A stretch of DNA of 64,000 nucleotides from JACVRN01 sp963715565 (GCA_963715565.1 OY970256.1:1240001-1304000); one strand, 5' to 3'. Shown: positions 8,432 through 19,000, numbered from the stretch's first letter. Notes: generated by a model from the sequence alone, not told the origin. A program made the numbers and translations.

Positions 8432-8866
8432 ATGCCTGTTCATGGCAAGAAGACAGTATTCAAGCTCGACACTTTAGGGAACGTCCTCACGGACATCTCC
8501 ACGAAGCTCAAAAACGTGGACTTCCCACAGGAGGCGGAGCTACTGGAAACGACAACTTTCCAGGCGACCGCCAAAACCTACATCGTCGGATTCAAGGACA
8601 ACAAAATCAGTCTGCAAGGAAATTGGGACGCGGCCATAGACGCGCAATTCAACGCCATCCTCGGGCAGTCGGAGCCGACAGGCCAGACCGCCAACGAGGG
8701 CTTCGATTTCGAGTACGGGCCGGAAGGCTCGACCACAGGCTCGACGAAGTACACGGGCAAGTGTCTGTTGACCAAGTTCCAGAAGACGTCGGCGGTCAAC
8801 GCCGTCTCGGGCTTCACGGCTGAGCTTCAAGTCACCGGCGACGCCACCCGCAGCACCTACGCGTAA
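8432..8866 (+). CDS. Major tail (tube) protein, short paralogue
   Basis: 144 aa with GGAGG 9 nt upstream region. Residues 27-67 ('KLKNVDFPQEAELLETTTFQ', 'AKTYIVGFKDNKISLQGNW') align with residues 22-62 of the upstream tube protein at about half identity, so the two arose by duplication. It lacks the extra C-terminal domain. One copy may build the tube and the other cap, decorate or vary it. Confidence 0.7.
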   Translation: MPVHGKKTVFKLDTLGNVLTDISTKLKNVDFPQEAELLETTTFQATAKTYIVGFKDNKISLQGNWDAAIDAQFNAILGQSEPTGQTANEGFDFEYGPEGSTTGSTKYTGKCLLTKFQKTSAVNAVSGFTAELQVTGDATRSTYA

Positions 8867-8899
8867 AGCGTTCCCGAGCTGTCGTCATAACACAACCTT

Positions 8900-8944
8900 G
8901 CTTCAGGAGAGCGCGCCGTTCACCATACGGCGCGCTCCTGAAGC
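8900..8944 (+). terminator. Strong hairpin after second tail tube gene
   Basis: GCTTCAGGAGAGCGCGCCGT (8900-8919) pairs with ACGGCGCGCTCCTGAAGC (8927-8944), an 18-bp stem with one 2-nt bulge and a 7-nt loop. No clear U run. Very stable; likely limits read-through or protects the tube mRNA 3' end. Confidence 0.65.
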
Positions 8945-8984
8945 TCACCTCTCAACCACACCACAACAAGGAGCACAGCGAACC

Positions 8985-9344
8985 GTGGCAGACCTTCTCT
9001 CTATTCTCAACGACACCATCGAGGTGGACATCACTTACCGCGTTCTTGAAATCAAGGCGCAGGTTTACACCGAAAAACTGACGCCTGAGTACAAAGCGCA
9101 ACTCGTCGTCCTGGCGAGCGTGAAATCGGAAGGCGCAGAAGACCAGGAGACGCAGGACAAGGATGAAAATGCGCTCCTCTTATCTGAGCTAATCGAGTCT
9201 TGGGACTTAACCAACGACAAACAGCCTTACCCGCCCACATACGAGAATCTCGCGCGCCTCTCATTCCCGATGCTCTCCTGCATCGCGCGGGCCATCTCTC
9301 TCAAACTGGGTGCACTCGCAAACCCTCAGAGCGCGACGAACTAG
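8985..9344 (+). CDS. Tail assembly chaperone, short form (gpG-like)
   Basis: 119 aa from GTG 8985 with AAGGAG at 8968-8973; the frame is open further upstream but through the hairpin. Acidic helical protein placed between tube and tape measure, the fixed position of tail chaperones. A second frame continues the function at -1 (next entry). Short form binds the tape measure during tail assembly in lambda-like phages. Confidence 0.68.
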   Translation: MADLLSILNDTIEVDITYRVLEIKAQVYTEKLTPEYKAQLVVLASVKSEGAEDQETQDKDENALLLSELIESWDLTNDKQPYPPTYENLARLSFPMLSCIARAISLKLGALANPQSATN

Positions 9345-9562
9345 CTGAATTCATCGGTACCGGAGGGCAGGGCGGAAGCATGCCCTCTTGGTACCCGCTG
9401 GTTCGCGCGTGCCGCTACTACAACGGCGCTTACCAAGTCGAGGAGCTGGCGCGCCGACCGATTCTCCTCACGCAGTGGGCACTCACAGCCGAACAGGCCG
9501 AAAACCTCGGCGAAAAAATCGCCCGCGACCTCCAGAAGCAAAAAGAAGACCTGAGCAAGTAG
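9188..9562 (+). CDS. Tail chaperone -1 frame extension (gpGT-like)
   Basis: The -1 frame relative to the short chaperone is open from 9188 to 9562, overlaps its end and has no good start of its own (only TTG 9200, no ribosome site). Its distal part ('SWYPLVRACRYYNGAYQVEEL' in part, then an acidic 'KIARDLQKQKEDLSK' tail) lies exactly where lambda gpT would be. The simplest reading is a programmed -1 frameshift somewhere in 9188-9341 that makes a long chaperone of about 190 aa. No classical slippery heptamer is evident; C-GCA-AAC at 9317-9323 is the best weak candidate. Confidence 0.6.
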   Translation, partial: ANRVLGLNQRQTALPAHIRESRAPLIPDALLHRAGHLSQTGCTRKPSERDELAEFIGTGGQGGSMPSWYPLVRACRYYNGAYQVEELARRPILLTQWALTAEQAENLGEKIARDLQKQKEDLSK

Positions 9563-9576
9563 CTCGGTGAAAGCTA

Positions 9577-12500
9577 ATGTCAGACTTACAGGAACTCGTT
9601 GTCAGCGCTGCGTGGGAAGGAGATGATGCAGAGCGCGGTCTTGACCGCCTCGGCGTCAAATTCGATAACACCACGCAGCGCTTTCGCAATGGCTCCGGAC
9701 AGTTTGTTGCCTTCAAGACTATCCAGCAGCAGATGGCGCAGGCCACGCTGGAAAATACCAATCTGCTCGGCCAACTCACGGGCCAAATGCAGCAGACGGC
9801 AAGTGGCGCGCGCAGCCTCGGCATCGCCATCACAGCCGGAATCACGCTGCCCATTATCGGTGCTCTCACATACATCACGTCTGTAGGCTCGAAATCTTCT
9901 CAGACCCTTAATCAGTTTCAAGGTGTTTCCCGCGCGACCGCGCAGGAAATGGAACTCGTGCGTAAGAAAGCGCGCGAGTTGGGCGCGGACCTCACGCTGC
10001 CCGGGACATCGAGCAAAGACGCCGCGCTCGCCATGCTGGAACTCAACAAGGGCAACCTCAGCATCATTGAGTCCATGAACGCGGCGCGCGGCACGATTCA
10101 ATTAGCCCGCGCCGCCCAGATTCAGGAAGCGGAAGCTGCTCGCATCTCCGCCAGTGCGCTCAACACGTACAGTCTGGCGGGAGACCAGGCGGGCAGAGTC
10201 GCGGATTCTCTTGCCAACGCGGCCAACAAGTCCACCGGGGAAATTACCGACTTCGCCATGGGCATGGCTCAGGCAGGACAGGTCGCGCACTCTTCAAAAA
10301 TCTCGCTCGAAGAAACTCTCGCCGTGCTTTCCGTCATGGCGAACTCAGGAGTCCGGGGCGGCGACGCGGGCACGTCCATGAAGACTTTCCTGCTCGCGTT
10401 GCGCGGGCCTTCGGACGAAGCGCGCAAGGCAATGGATGAGCTGGGCGTTTCGGCCTACGACCTCCAGACTAAACAATTCAAGTCACTCCCGCAGATTATT
10501 GATGAGTTCTCTACCGCTCTCTCAGGGCTCAATCAAGAAAGCCGCGACGCGTTTTTAGACAAAGTATTCGGCTCTGACGGCGCGCGCGTCGCCATCGCAC
10601 TGTTCGGTCAGGGGCGACAGGAGTTTGAAAAATACGTCGCGGCCATGTCTGAGGCCGGAACGGCGCAGCGCGTTGCGGAGAGCAATACGAAGGGACTCTC
10701 CGGCGCGTGGGACGGTCTCATGTCCACCATCGAGACTTTTGCTACCGACATCTTCCAGGACCTGGAAGAGCCGATGGTGCAGATAGTCCAGATGATCTCG
10801 GGCGTCGTCTCTAATCTCAACGACGCTTGGAATTCAATGGGCCCCGGCGTCAAGGCCGGTATCGCTGGCGTGCTCGCGTTCGTCGCGGCGCTCGGCCCTG
10901 TGATTACAGTCGCGGCCACGGTCGCCGGTGCTGTCATTGGAGTGGTCGCGGCGGTCGGCTCGTGGAACGTCGCGGCTGCCATTGCGGGAGCTGCCGGGAC
11001 AACGCTCGTCGCTGCTCTCGCTCCCGTCGCACTGGTTGCGCTCAAGGTCGGCTTAATCGTCGCGGGCGTGGCAATCGTGCTGGCCGCCGCGTCGGCTGCC
11101 ATCGCCGCCGCGTGGGCGACAAACTTCGGCGGCATTCGCGAAAAGACGTTTGCAATTTTCGAGGCGATTAAGACTTACGCCTCCGCGCTCTTTGCTCAGC
11201 TCACGGGCATCTGGTCGCGCATCTGGCCCACTCTGCAATCCTTAACGCAGAAGGCGCTCATCATCATCTCCGCGTTTTGGAAAGAGCACGGCGAAACAAT
11301 CGTCTCGGTCGTTCGTGCCTACTACGACATCATCTACAGCTTCTGGAGCGGGATCATCGGAGTCTTCGGCAACGCGATAGACCTCATTCTCAAGCTCATT
11401 GACGGAGACTACCGGGGCGCGTTCAAAGCGGCAGAGGAGATCGCGCGTTCCTTTGTGCAGGCGTGGACGGGAATCCTCTCCGGGCTCGGTCGCATTCTGT
11501 GGGCGGCACTAAAGGCTGCGCTCTCAATTCAGGGGCAGGCCGTGGTCCTGTTTTTCACACTGGGACGCGACCTCGCAATGGCTATCGGCCAGGCGATTGT
11601 TGATGGGATTAAAGCTCTACCCGGCGCGGTCGCCGCCGCCCTTTCATACATGGTCAACAACGCAGTGAGCGACGCTGCCGGAAACTTCTACGCTGGCGGC
11701 GCGACGTTGTGGAGTTGGATCAAAGCGGGTTACGACGGCGCGCAGGGCGCAGCTCCGCTCACCATCAGCGCGCAGGTCGCAGGCGGCGACCTCGGCGGGA
11801 GTAATCAGCCGCAGTGGAGCGTCGCGTGGGAAAGCGGGAGCGGCACCGGTAAGAGCTTGCCCGGTCTCATGGGCGGTGGCGGTGGAGGCAAAGGCGGCGG
11901 TGGCGGCGGCGGCGAGTCTCCGATCATTAAAGCGGCCAAGTCGAACCTCAAAATGTTGGAGATTGTGCAGGCCGGTCAGGAGCGCATTTACGAACGCATG
12001 ATGAGTTCGGAGCAGCGCTTTTATGAACAGGGCAAGCGCAATCTTGAGAGTTACGTGGCGACGCGTAAAGCAGCCGAAAAGAGCATCTTCGATTCGGCGA
12101 TGAAAGCTGCGCAGGCCGAACTCGAAGTTGCCAAGCTGACAAAAGACAAATCGGAGCGCGCGACGGCCATCAGTGAGGCTCAAGACAAAATCGTCGCGCT
12201 CAATGAAAAGTATCAGGACGCGCTCACAAAAATAGACCGCGATGCGGAAGACGCACGCAAGGAAATGCAGCGCCAGGCGTGGGACGACAAATTGAGTCTC
12301 ATGCAGGAAGTCGCCCAAGGGTATCAGGACATCTACTCGCGCATGGCCGAGCGCGGGCGCATGACGTTCGCCGCGGCGCAACAAACTATCGCCAACCAGC
12401 AGCTCGAAATCCTGCTCGCGCAGGAAGGGCACATTAAGAAACAGATGGAGGGCTTAGCGCCCGGCGCTGCTCTCTTAAAGGCTCTCGAAGGACAGCTCCT

Positions 12501-13917
12501 GGTTATCCAGCAGCGCATTCAAAACTTCCGCGACGGCATGGCGATGGACGCGACGGAAGCCAACCAGAAAGATTACAGCCGCGAGCGCGACCACGCCCTG
12601 CGCATGTCCGACATTTGGAACGCCATCACGGATATGCAGATGGAGTCGGAGCGCGACCGGCTGCGCATCCTCGAAGCGGCGGGCGTCTCCAAGAGTGAAA
12701 TCTGGAAGCGCCAGGCGAAGCTCGAAATTGAGCAGGAGAAATTAGCGACCGCGCGCAGAGTGCGCGAGTTGGAGGCGCAGCGCGACTACGTCCAGAAGTT
12801 TGAGGAGAACGAACAGCGCAAAGCCGAAATCATTAAAGGCCTCAACGCGCAGATTGCCGCCGAGGAAGAACGACTCACACAGAAGCGCAACAACATCCTC
12901 GAAGACTATTACAAAAAGCAGGAGGAGCGCTTAAAAGGGATCGTCGATAAGGGCATCGGCATTCTCAACAAGGCGTTGAATAGATACAAAGAGGAAGGCT
13001 GGGGCGGCCTCTTTAAGTCCATCGGCGAAGACTTCCGCGACCTGCTGTTGCAGATGACGATGGACCTGCTCAAGTCACAACTCCTCTCCGTCCTGCGCAA
13101 CATCTGGAACATCCCTGCTCCTGGTTCAACTCAGGGCGCACAGGGAGCCGGGCAGAGCGGCTTTAACTTCCTTGATATCTTCCGTCGCCTCTTCAACCTG
13201 GGCGGAGCAAATCCGGGCGTGCAGACGGGAGGCTCTGACCCCGTCGGCGCGATAGACGCGGCGGGCGATCACATGAGCCACGCCATCCATGCCGCCGGGC
13301 AGGAATCGCGCACCGGAGTCGAAGCGGCGGGCAAGACGCAGGCTGCTTCGCTCACGAGCGTCGGCCAATCAATTGTCTCGGGGCTTCTCACCATCGGCTC
13401 AATCATCGCGACAAGCAACACGCGCGGGAGCTTCTGGTCGGGACTCTTTGCGGCAGCCGCAGTCGGCGCAATCAATGGGGCGTTTAATGCGTTCGCAGGC
13501 GGAGCGTCGGGCGGCGGCGAAGGCGGTGGCGGCGGCACGCACACGGGCGGCATTCACCGCGCCATGGGCGGTCCTGTCTGGGGCGCTGGCACGTCAACCT
13601 CCGATTCTATTTACGCGATGCTCTCCAACGGCGAGTTCGTGTTCAGAGCAAGCAGCGTCTCCTCGCTCGGTTTGGGCGTGCTCGACTACATGAACGAGAC
13701 GGGGCGCATGCCGCACATGGCCGACGGAGGCTTCGCGGGCTCTTACGTTCCGCCATCGACCGTCTCGGGCAGTTCCTCACAATACTCTGTCACCAATACC
13801 AACCTCTATCTCACGCAGGAGATACACACCGACCAGCCGGAGCAGTTTTACAAGTCGGCGCGCCAGCTCGCGCGCTCGGCCATGGGCGCGCTCCAGACTG
13901 AGCAGGGGAAGAACTAA
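9577..13917 (+). CDS. Tail tape measure protein
   Basis: 1446 aa. N-terminal TP901-type tape measure region (about residues 80-370: 'QGVSRATAQEMELVRKKARE', 'GNLSIIESMNAARGTIQLAR', 'VLSVMANSGVRGGDAGTSMK') followed by 'KVFGSDGARVAIALFGQG'. A very hydrophobic stretch (about 415-510) would form the membrane-inserting segment. Then a Gly-rich linker near 765, long coiled coils (about 785-1170) and a Gly/Ala-rich end. Its length sets the tail length; 1446 residues would suggest a tail of roughly 200 nm by the usual 1.5 A per residue rule. Its stop overlaps the next ATG. Confidence 0.93.
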   Translation: MSDLQELVVSAAWEGDDAERGLDRLGVKFDNTTQRFRNGSGQFVAFKTIQQQMAQATLENTNLLGQLTGQMQQTASGARSLGIAITAGITLPIIGALTYITSVGSKSSQTLNQFQGVSRATAQEMELVRKKARELGADLTLPGTSSKDAALAMLELNKGNLSIIESMNAARGTIQLARAAQIQEAEAARISASALNTYSLAGDQAGRVADSLANAANKSTGEITDFAMGMAQAGQVAHSSKISLEETLAVLSVMANSGVRGGDAGTSMKTFLLALRGPSDEARKAMDELGVSAYDLQTKQFKSLPQIIDEFSTALSGLNQESRDAFLDKVFGSDGARVAIALFGQGRQEFEKYVAAMSEAGTAQRVAESNTKGLSGAWDGLMSTIETFATDIFQDLEEPMVQIVQMISGVVSNLNDAWNSMGPGVKAGIAGVLAFVAALGPVITVAATVAGAVIGVVAAVGSWNVAAAIAGAAGTTLVAALAPVALVALKVGLIVAGVAIVLAAASAAIAAAWATNFGGIREKTFAIFEAIKTYASALFAQLTGIWSRIWPTLQSLTQKALIIISAFWKEHGETIVSVVRAYYDIIYSFWSGIIGVFGNAIDLILKLIDGDYRGAFKAAEEIARSFVQAWTGILSGLGRILWAALKAALSIQGQAVVLFFTLGRDLAMAIGQAIVDGIKALPGAVAAALSYMVNNAVSDAAGNFYAGGATLWSWIKAGYDGAQGAAPLTISAQVAGGDLGGSNQPQWSVAWESGSGTGKSLPGLMGGGGGGKGGGGGGGESPIIKAAKSNLKMLEIVQAGQERIYERMMSSEQRFYEQGKRNLESYVATRKAAEKSIFDSAMKAAQAELEVAKLTKDKSERATAISEAQDKIVALNEKYQDALTKIDRDAEDARKEMQRQAWDDKLSLMQEVAQGYQDIYSRMAERGRMTFAAAQQTIANQQLEILLAQEGHIKKQMEGLAPGAALLKALEGQLLVIQQRIQNFRDGMAMDATEANQKDYSRERDHALRMSDIWNAITDMQMESERDRLRILEAAGVSKSEIWKRQAKLEIEQEKLATARRVRELEAQRDYVQKFEENEQRKAEIIKGLNAQIAAEEERLTQKRNNILEDYYKKQEERLKGIVDKGIGILNKALNRYKEEGWGGLFKSIGEDFRDLLLQMTMDLLKSQLLSVLRNIWNIPAPGSTQGAQGAGQSGFNFLDIFRRLFNLGGANPGVQTGGSDPVGAIDAAGDHMSHAIHAAGQESRTGVEAAGKTQAASLTSVGQSIVSGLLTIGSIIATSNTRGSFWSGLFAAAAVGAINGAFNAFAGGASGGGEGGGGGTHTGGIHRAMGGPVWGAGTSTSDSIYAMLSNGEFVFRASSVSSLGLGVLDYMNETGRMPHMADGGFAGSYVPPSTVSGSSSQYSVTNTNLYLTQEIHTDQPEQFYKSARQLARSAMGALQTEQGKN

Positions 13918-14567
13918 TGGCCGTTGACTCAATCGAATTTCCACTCATCGGAAAAAAGCTCTCGGGTGCAACCATCTGGCAGACGAGCCGCCAGCGCGGC
14001 ACAAACGGCGAAGAGGTCCGCAACGCCGACTGGCAAGACCCTTTGCATCGCTTCAACATTGCGCCGGGCATCAAGACTATCGCGGACCAGCAGATGGTCG
14101 AGACCTTTCACCTCGCCTGCCAGGGCTCGGCCATCGGGTTCCTCATGCGCGACTACAAGGATTACACGGCGACGCATACGGCCACATCTCTCCCCGCAGG
14201 CTGCACGCAGCGCGGGCACGTCTCAAGCGTCGGAGGCTCAACGACTGTCTTCCAGCTTGAGAAGAGATACTTTAACGGCGCGCGCACGTACACGCGCCGC
14301 ATCACGCGCCCGCAAAGTGGGACGGTGCAGCTCTATGACGCCTCGCTCAACCTCATCGCTTCGGGCTACACCATCAATTACACGACTGGCGAAGTAACGT
14401 TCGCGGTCGCGCCCGCGCAGCCACCCGCTTACTGGACCGGACAGTTTTACGTGCCGGTAGTTTTCGAGTCTGACGAAATCGAGTGGGACTTAGTGCTCTT
14501 TAGGCTCTCCAACAAATCGGGGCACGGAGAGATGCCCGACATTATCTTGATGGAGGAGCGCGAATAA
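13917..14567 (+). CDS. Distal tail protein, DUF2460 (GTA gp12-like)
   Basis: 216 aa. Opening 'IEFPLIGKKLSGATIWQTSR', the central 'FHLACQGSAIGFLMRDYKDY', 'QLEKRYFNGARTYTRRITRP', 'TINYTTGEVTFA' and 'YWTGQFYVPVVFESDEIEWD' match the DUF2460 (TIGR02217) family. In gene transfer agents and related siphophages this protein is the distal tail ring between tube and hub. Overlaps the tape measure stop by one base. Confidence 0.87.
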   Translation: MAVDSIEFPLIGKKLSGATIWQTSRQRGTNGEEVRNADWQDPLHRFNIAPGIKTIADQQMVETFHLACQGSAIGFLMRDYKDYTATHTATSLPAGCTQRGHVSSVGGSTTVFQLEKRYFNGARTYTRRITRPQSGTVQLYDASLNLIASGYTINYTTGEVTFAVAPAQPPAYWTGQFYVPVVFESDEIEWDLVLFRLSNKSGHGEMPDIILMEERE

Positions 14568-14633
14568 CGCGTGTGTAAGCTGAGAAGCTTATAACCTTCC
14601 TTTCTCACCCTCCGCTCTCCTCTTCTTTCGACC

Positions 14634-15449
14634 ATGCCAGTTCAACTCACCCGCGAAGGCACAACTTTCGTCACGACCCTGTGGAAGCTCAAAACGGCGG
14701 ACGGCACGCAGACCGTCTGCGTGACGAGCGGCACGCGCAAGGTCGTCTATGGCGGGAGCACGTTCACGCCCGGCGCGGTCGCTCCCTCGGAAGTGCAGCT
14801 CATCGAAAATCTGGACCCGTCCAATTTAGAAATCATCCTGCCCCTGGACGCAGGCGGAGTCACGGATGAGGACCTGCGCGGCGGCAAGTGGAATCAGGCG
14901 CGCGTCGAAATCTACATCTGGAATTACTCGACGTCGGCGGTCGAGAGAGCGTGGACGGGCATTCTCTTTACCTCGGAAACGGATAACGGCCAGCTCAAGG
15001 CGGAAGTCTTAGACCTCGCCGTGATGTTTCAACAAGTAATCGGAAATCTCTACTCCGAGAACTGCCGCGCCGAGCACGGCGACGCGGACTGCGGGCGCAC
15101 TCCCGGCAGCCACGCGCTCACGGTGCACACGGTTGTCACACGCTCCGAATTTCTCGTCACGCACACACAAGCGAACGACGACTATTTCACCTTCGGGAAG
15201 GCGGAGTGGACCTCCGGCCTGAACGCGGGCCGCAAGATGGAGATTGAGAGCGCCACGCAGGAAGGCTCACTGCTCCGCGTCGTGCTCGCGGACGCGATGC
15301 TCAAAGCAATCACGGCGGGCGACGCCGTGACACTCAAGGAAGGCTGCCTCAACACCTACGAAGCTTGCATCCTCAAGGGCAACGTCGAGCGCATCCGCGC
15401 CGAGCCCAAACTTCCCGGCCTCTACAAAGTCATCCAGTGGCCCGACTAA
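14634..15449 (+). CDS. Tail hub protein, DUF2163 / BR0599 family
   Basis: 271 aa. N-terminal DUF2163 hub domain and the C-terminal BR0599 domain, with 'FTFGKAEWTSGLNAGRKMEI' and a 'GCLNTYEAC' segment followed by the expected Gly-Asn. Four cysteines (C144, C153, C238, C245) are spaced as in the family; in lambda gpL the corresponding protein carries an iron-sulfur cluster, so one is possible here. Between DUF2460 and the peptidase, as in the gene transfer agent tail order gp12-gp13-gp14-gp15. Confidence 0.85.
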   Translation: MPVQLTREGTTFVTTLWKLKTADGTQTVCVTSGTRKVVYGGSTFTPGAVAPSEVQLIENLDPSNLEIILPLDAGGVTDEDLRGGKWNQARVEIYIWNYSTSAVERAWTGILFTSETDNGQLKAEVLDLAVMFQQVIGNLYSENCRAEHGDADCGRTPGSHALTVHTVVTRSEFLVTHTQANDDYFTFGKAEWTSGLNAGRKMEIESATQEGSLLRVVLADAMLKAITAGDAVTLKEGCLNTYEACILKGNVERIRAEPKLPGLYKVIQWPD

Positions 15450-15454
15450 CCCCC

Positions 15455-16087
15455 ATGACGCTGATTCAGGAAACAGGCATCACGTTCGACGCAGAGAGCG
15501 CGCGCTTTCGCTCGCGCCGCTCGGGCCGTTTCGTCTCCGCGCGCGAAGTTCAGCTCAGGCTCAACACCGCGCGCGCAGTTCGCCGCTTCCCGCGCCTGCT
15601 TCCCCCTGCGCGACCTCTCTCTTTGACCGAGAGCGAGTTTCGCGCGCTCGTGGTGGAGAGCGCGCGCAGCCTCCTAGACATGCGCTACAGGCACCAAGGG
15701 CGCTTGCACGAGGGCCGCGGGCTGGACTGCCTGGGCGTGCTCCTCGCGGTGGCCGCGATGCACGGCTTCGAGTTTGAGGACGACGCCTCCTACAGCATGG
15801 ACCCGAACGGCTATTACTTGATCGAAAAGCTGAGCGAGCACATGGACGAGCTGCCGCACTGGCGCTCTGCCCTCCCCGGAGACGTGCTCTGCGTTCGCTG
15901 GCACATCTCGCGGCCTCCGCAACACTGCGGCATCGTCACGGAGCTGGCGGGCGACGACGTGCGTTGCGTGCACTCCTCGCGCCGCTCGCGCAAGGTAGTC
16001 GAAAACGCCTGGGCCAACACCGACCAAATTACTCACGCCTTCCGCATCCGCGAGCTGAGCAAAATCATGGAGGTGGCCCGTGGCTGA
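15455..16087 (+). CDS. Tail-tip NlpC/P60-like peptidase (GTA gp14-like)
   Basis: 210 aa from ATG 15455; the frame is open upstream but overlaps the hub gene. Catalytic Cys92 in 'GRGLDCLGVLLA' and His157 in 'RPPQHCGIV' give the Cys-His pair of NlpC/P60 peptidases; 'ALPGDVLCVRW' is the usual strand before the His. It probably cuts host peptidoglycan during DNA entry. The N-terminal about 55 residues are Arg-rich and not part of the domain. Overlaps the tip protein gene by 8 bases. Confidence 0.85.
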   Translation: MTLIQETGITFDAESARFRSRRSGRFVSAREVQLRLNTARAVRRFPRLLPPARPLSLTESEFRALVVESARSLLDMRYRHQGRLHEGRGLDCLGVLLAVAAMHGFEFEDDASYSMDPNGYYLIEKLSEHMDELPHWRSALPGDVLCVRWHISRPPQHCGIVTELAGDDVRCVHSSRRSRKVVENAWANTDQITHAFRIRELSKIMEVARG

Positions 16088-19000
16088 GATAGCAATCGCC
16101 GCCGCGATTGGAGCCGCCGTCAGTGCGGCGTCCTACTCCATCAACTACGCGCTCGCCCCGAAGCAGCAACCCACCGAGAGGGGCAGGCTGCAAGGCATGG
16201 TGCAGGTGCAGGACTCCTCTTACGGGCAGATGATCCCGATTATTTTAGGAGGACTGCCCGCCGACCCTGCGGACGTCGCGCACGGCATGCGCGTCGCCGG
16301 AAACATCATTTGGATGTCGAACGTGCGAAAGCACGAGAACACGACTCCGGCGACCGGCGGCGGAGGCGGCGGCAAGGGCGGAGGCGGAGGCTCAAGCGCC
16401 ACGACGACGATCACGTATGACGGCGACCTCGCCATCATGCTGGGCGAGGGAGAGCTTGAGCTTTTGGCTCTCTACGCCGACGCGGACCTGATTTTCGACA
16501 ACCGTTACGGCGCGCTCAATTCATACGAGGGCGAGGACGCTTCAAATACTCGCGCGGGCACAACCTCAGTTCAGAATTACTCGACCGCGAGTGCGGGGCA
16601 GGAACTCACGCTCAACCCTTCGGCCAGCGTGCAGTTTAATAACGTGCGGAGCGCGTCTGCCGCCACGCGCGAGCTGACAATCCGTTACCGCACGGGCAAC
16701 GTTCCCGCAATGGCCGCGACGCTCTGGGTCAACGGCGTGTCGCAATCAATCACTCTGCCCGCGTCAAACGAAAGCTTCATCTCCTTTACGATTGCGGTCG
16801 CGCTCGTGCAGGGCACGAACACAATCAAAATTCAAAACAATAGCCCGACCTATAACCTTGGGATTGATCGCATCCTCTGTTACGCGGGCGTCGCGGGCGA
16901 AACTCCGCCCACCGGCACTGTGCCTCTTCCAGGCTCGGGCACTGTTAACCCCACGCTCCCGCCCGATAACCCGATAGACCCGTTCCTCCCGCCCGACCCG
17001 ACAAGCCCCATCGCGATGCCGAAGAATCCGGACGAGCGCTTTAACTTCGTCGCATCCATGAACGCCGAGGGAGAGATGGCCGCCACGCTCGTCGCTGGCG
17101 CTTACAGCTCGATGCGCTTCTACGCGGGCACGGAGACCCAAGGGATTGACCCCATCATCGAAGCCGACCTCGGAGTGGGCAAGACCCCTGCTTACCTCGG
17201 GCGCTCCTTTGTCGTGCTGGAAAAGTTCGACTATTCGCGCTACGGCCGTGTCCCGAATTTTACTGCCGTCGTGCGCAACAAAAATGTCCGCACGCTCGCG
17301 CAGGTTTTAACGACTCTGGCCGCGCGCTCGAATGTGGACGCCTCAGACTTGGACGTCACAGCGTTCGCGTCAACCTACGTGCGAGGCCTCGGACTCTTCA
17401 ACCGCACGAGCTTAAAGCAGGTCTCGGAAAACACTCTCGCCAAAGTGTTCGCGCTCGACTGGACGCAAAAGAATGGAAAGCTCACGGCGGTCCAGCGCTC
17501 GGGCACAGCCGCCTACACGATTCCGCAGGAGCATCTCGGCTACACCTCCAGCACGGGCAAGCGCAAAGGCGGTGTGTCTTCCAAAATAAAATCCAAGCTC
17601 AAGCTCTCGGAAACAAACCTGCCGCGCCGCATTGACGTCAAGGCGTTCGACCCCGGGCGCGACTTTGAAATCAACACGGGCTCCGCCTGGCGTCAGGTCG
17701 TAAACAGCCAGGTGCAGCGCACGGAAGAACTCAACATCGTTTTGACGAGCGCTGAGATGAAACAGGTCGCGCGCCGCTTGCTCAAAACTGCCTGGCGTGA
17801 GGAGCGCGAGGACGTCTCCTTTACCGTGCCGCACACTTACGCTCCCTTGGTGCCGACCGACGTCGTGGAAGTCTCCGACGGAGTGAAGACGCTCACCGTG
17901 CGCATTAAAGAGATTACGGGAGCCATCCCGGGATCCTTGACGATTGCGGGAGTGCCGGTCAAGCAGGCCGACTACTCTATCCCCCTCGCGCCTATTACTC
18001 CTTACGTGCCGCCGCCAGTGCGCCTGCCCGCGACTGTCATTGGTACGTTTATCAACGTCGGATTCCTGCGCGACCGCGACACCTACGACGGGCGCATGGG
18101 CTACTACGTCGCGGCCACTTCTTTAGGCAACGGCGATTACCGCTCAGCGAACGTCTACCGCAATCGCGGCACGGGCTGGGAACTCGTCTGCGAGCTGCCG
18201 CAGCAGGCCACGATGGGCCGGATGGTGACAACGCTCAACTCCGGGTCAACGACTGCCGACGTGGACATCTACGGCACGGGAGAGCTTGAGAGCTACGACG
18301 CGGGCGCGGTCGCCGAAGGCTCGGGCTACGTCGTCTCGGGCGACGAGGTCTACCAGTACACGAGCGCGACTCCGATCGCGGGAGGGGCTGGCAATCGCTG
18401 GCGTCTTTCGGGGCTCACGAACAGGGGCGCGCGCAACACGAGCGGAGCAGTAAACGCGCACGTCGCCAACGAGCGCTTTGTGCTCCTCAATAACGCGCTC
18501 CGGTTTGTGGCCGTCGAGATGACGGAGAACGCCGTGGCGCGCCCGCATAAGTTCGTCGCGCTCGGCATGGGCATAGACGACGCGCCGGAAGTTAGTTTTA
18601 CGTGGACGGGCGCGCCGCTCACGCCGCCCACCCCTTCGGGGCTTGCGGCGAGCGTGATTGCCAACAAGCTGCGCTGGTCGTGGAATCCGGTTGCAGACCC
18701 CAACAGAATTTTCTCGCACTACGAAGCCTACAGGGACGCAGGGCTCACGCAGCTCCTCTACTCGGGCGACAACACATATTTCACGGAAGACATTCAAACA
18801 GGCGTCAACTCCTACACGGTCTACCTCGTGGCGGTCGCCAAAGTCTCGCTCCTCAAGAGCGCTCCCACGGCTTTGACTTCGCTCATTACTGCGGTCCCGG
18901 ACGTGACGGGCTTTACGGCCACATGGGACGGGCTCGACTCCTCGTGGACGTGGACCGAAGTTGCAAACGTGCAGGACCGCGTTGTCGGCTACAACCTCTA

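Noticed and set aside
11644..12432. Long - strand open frame inside the tape measure gene
   Set aside because: Overlaps the full + strand gene, low-complexity Arg/Leu/His composition, no ribosome site; a shadow of GC-rich codons.
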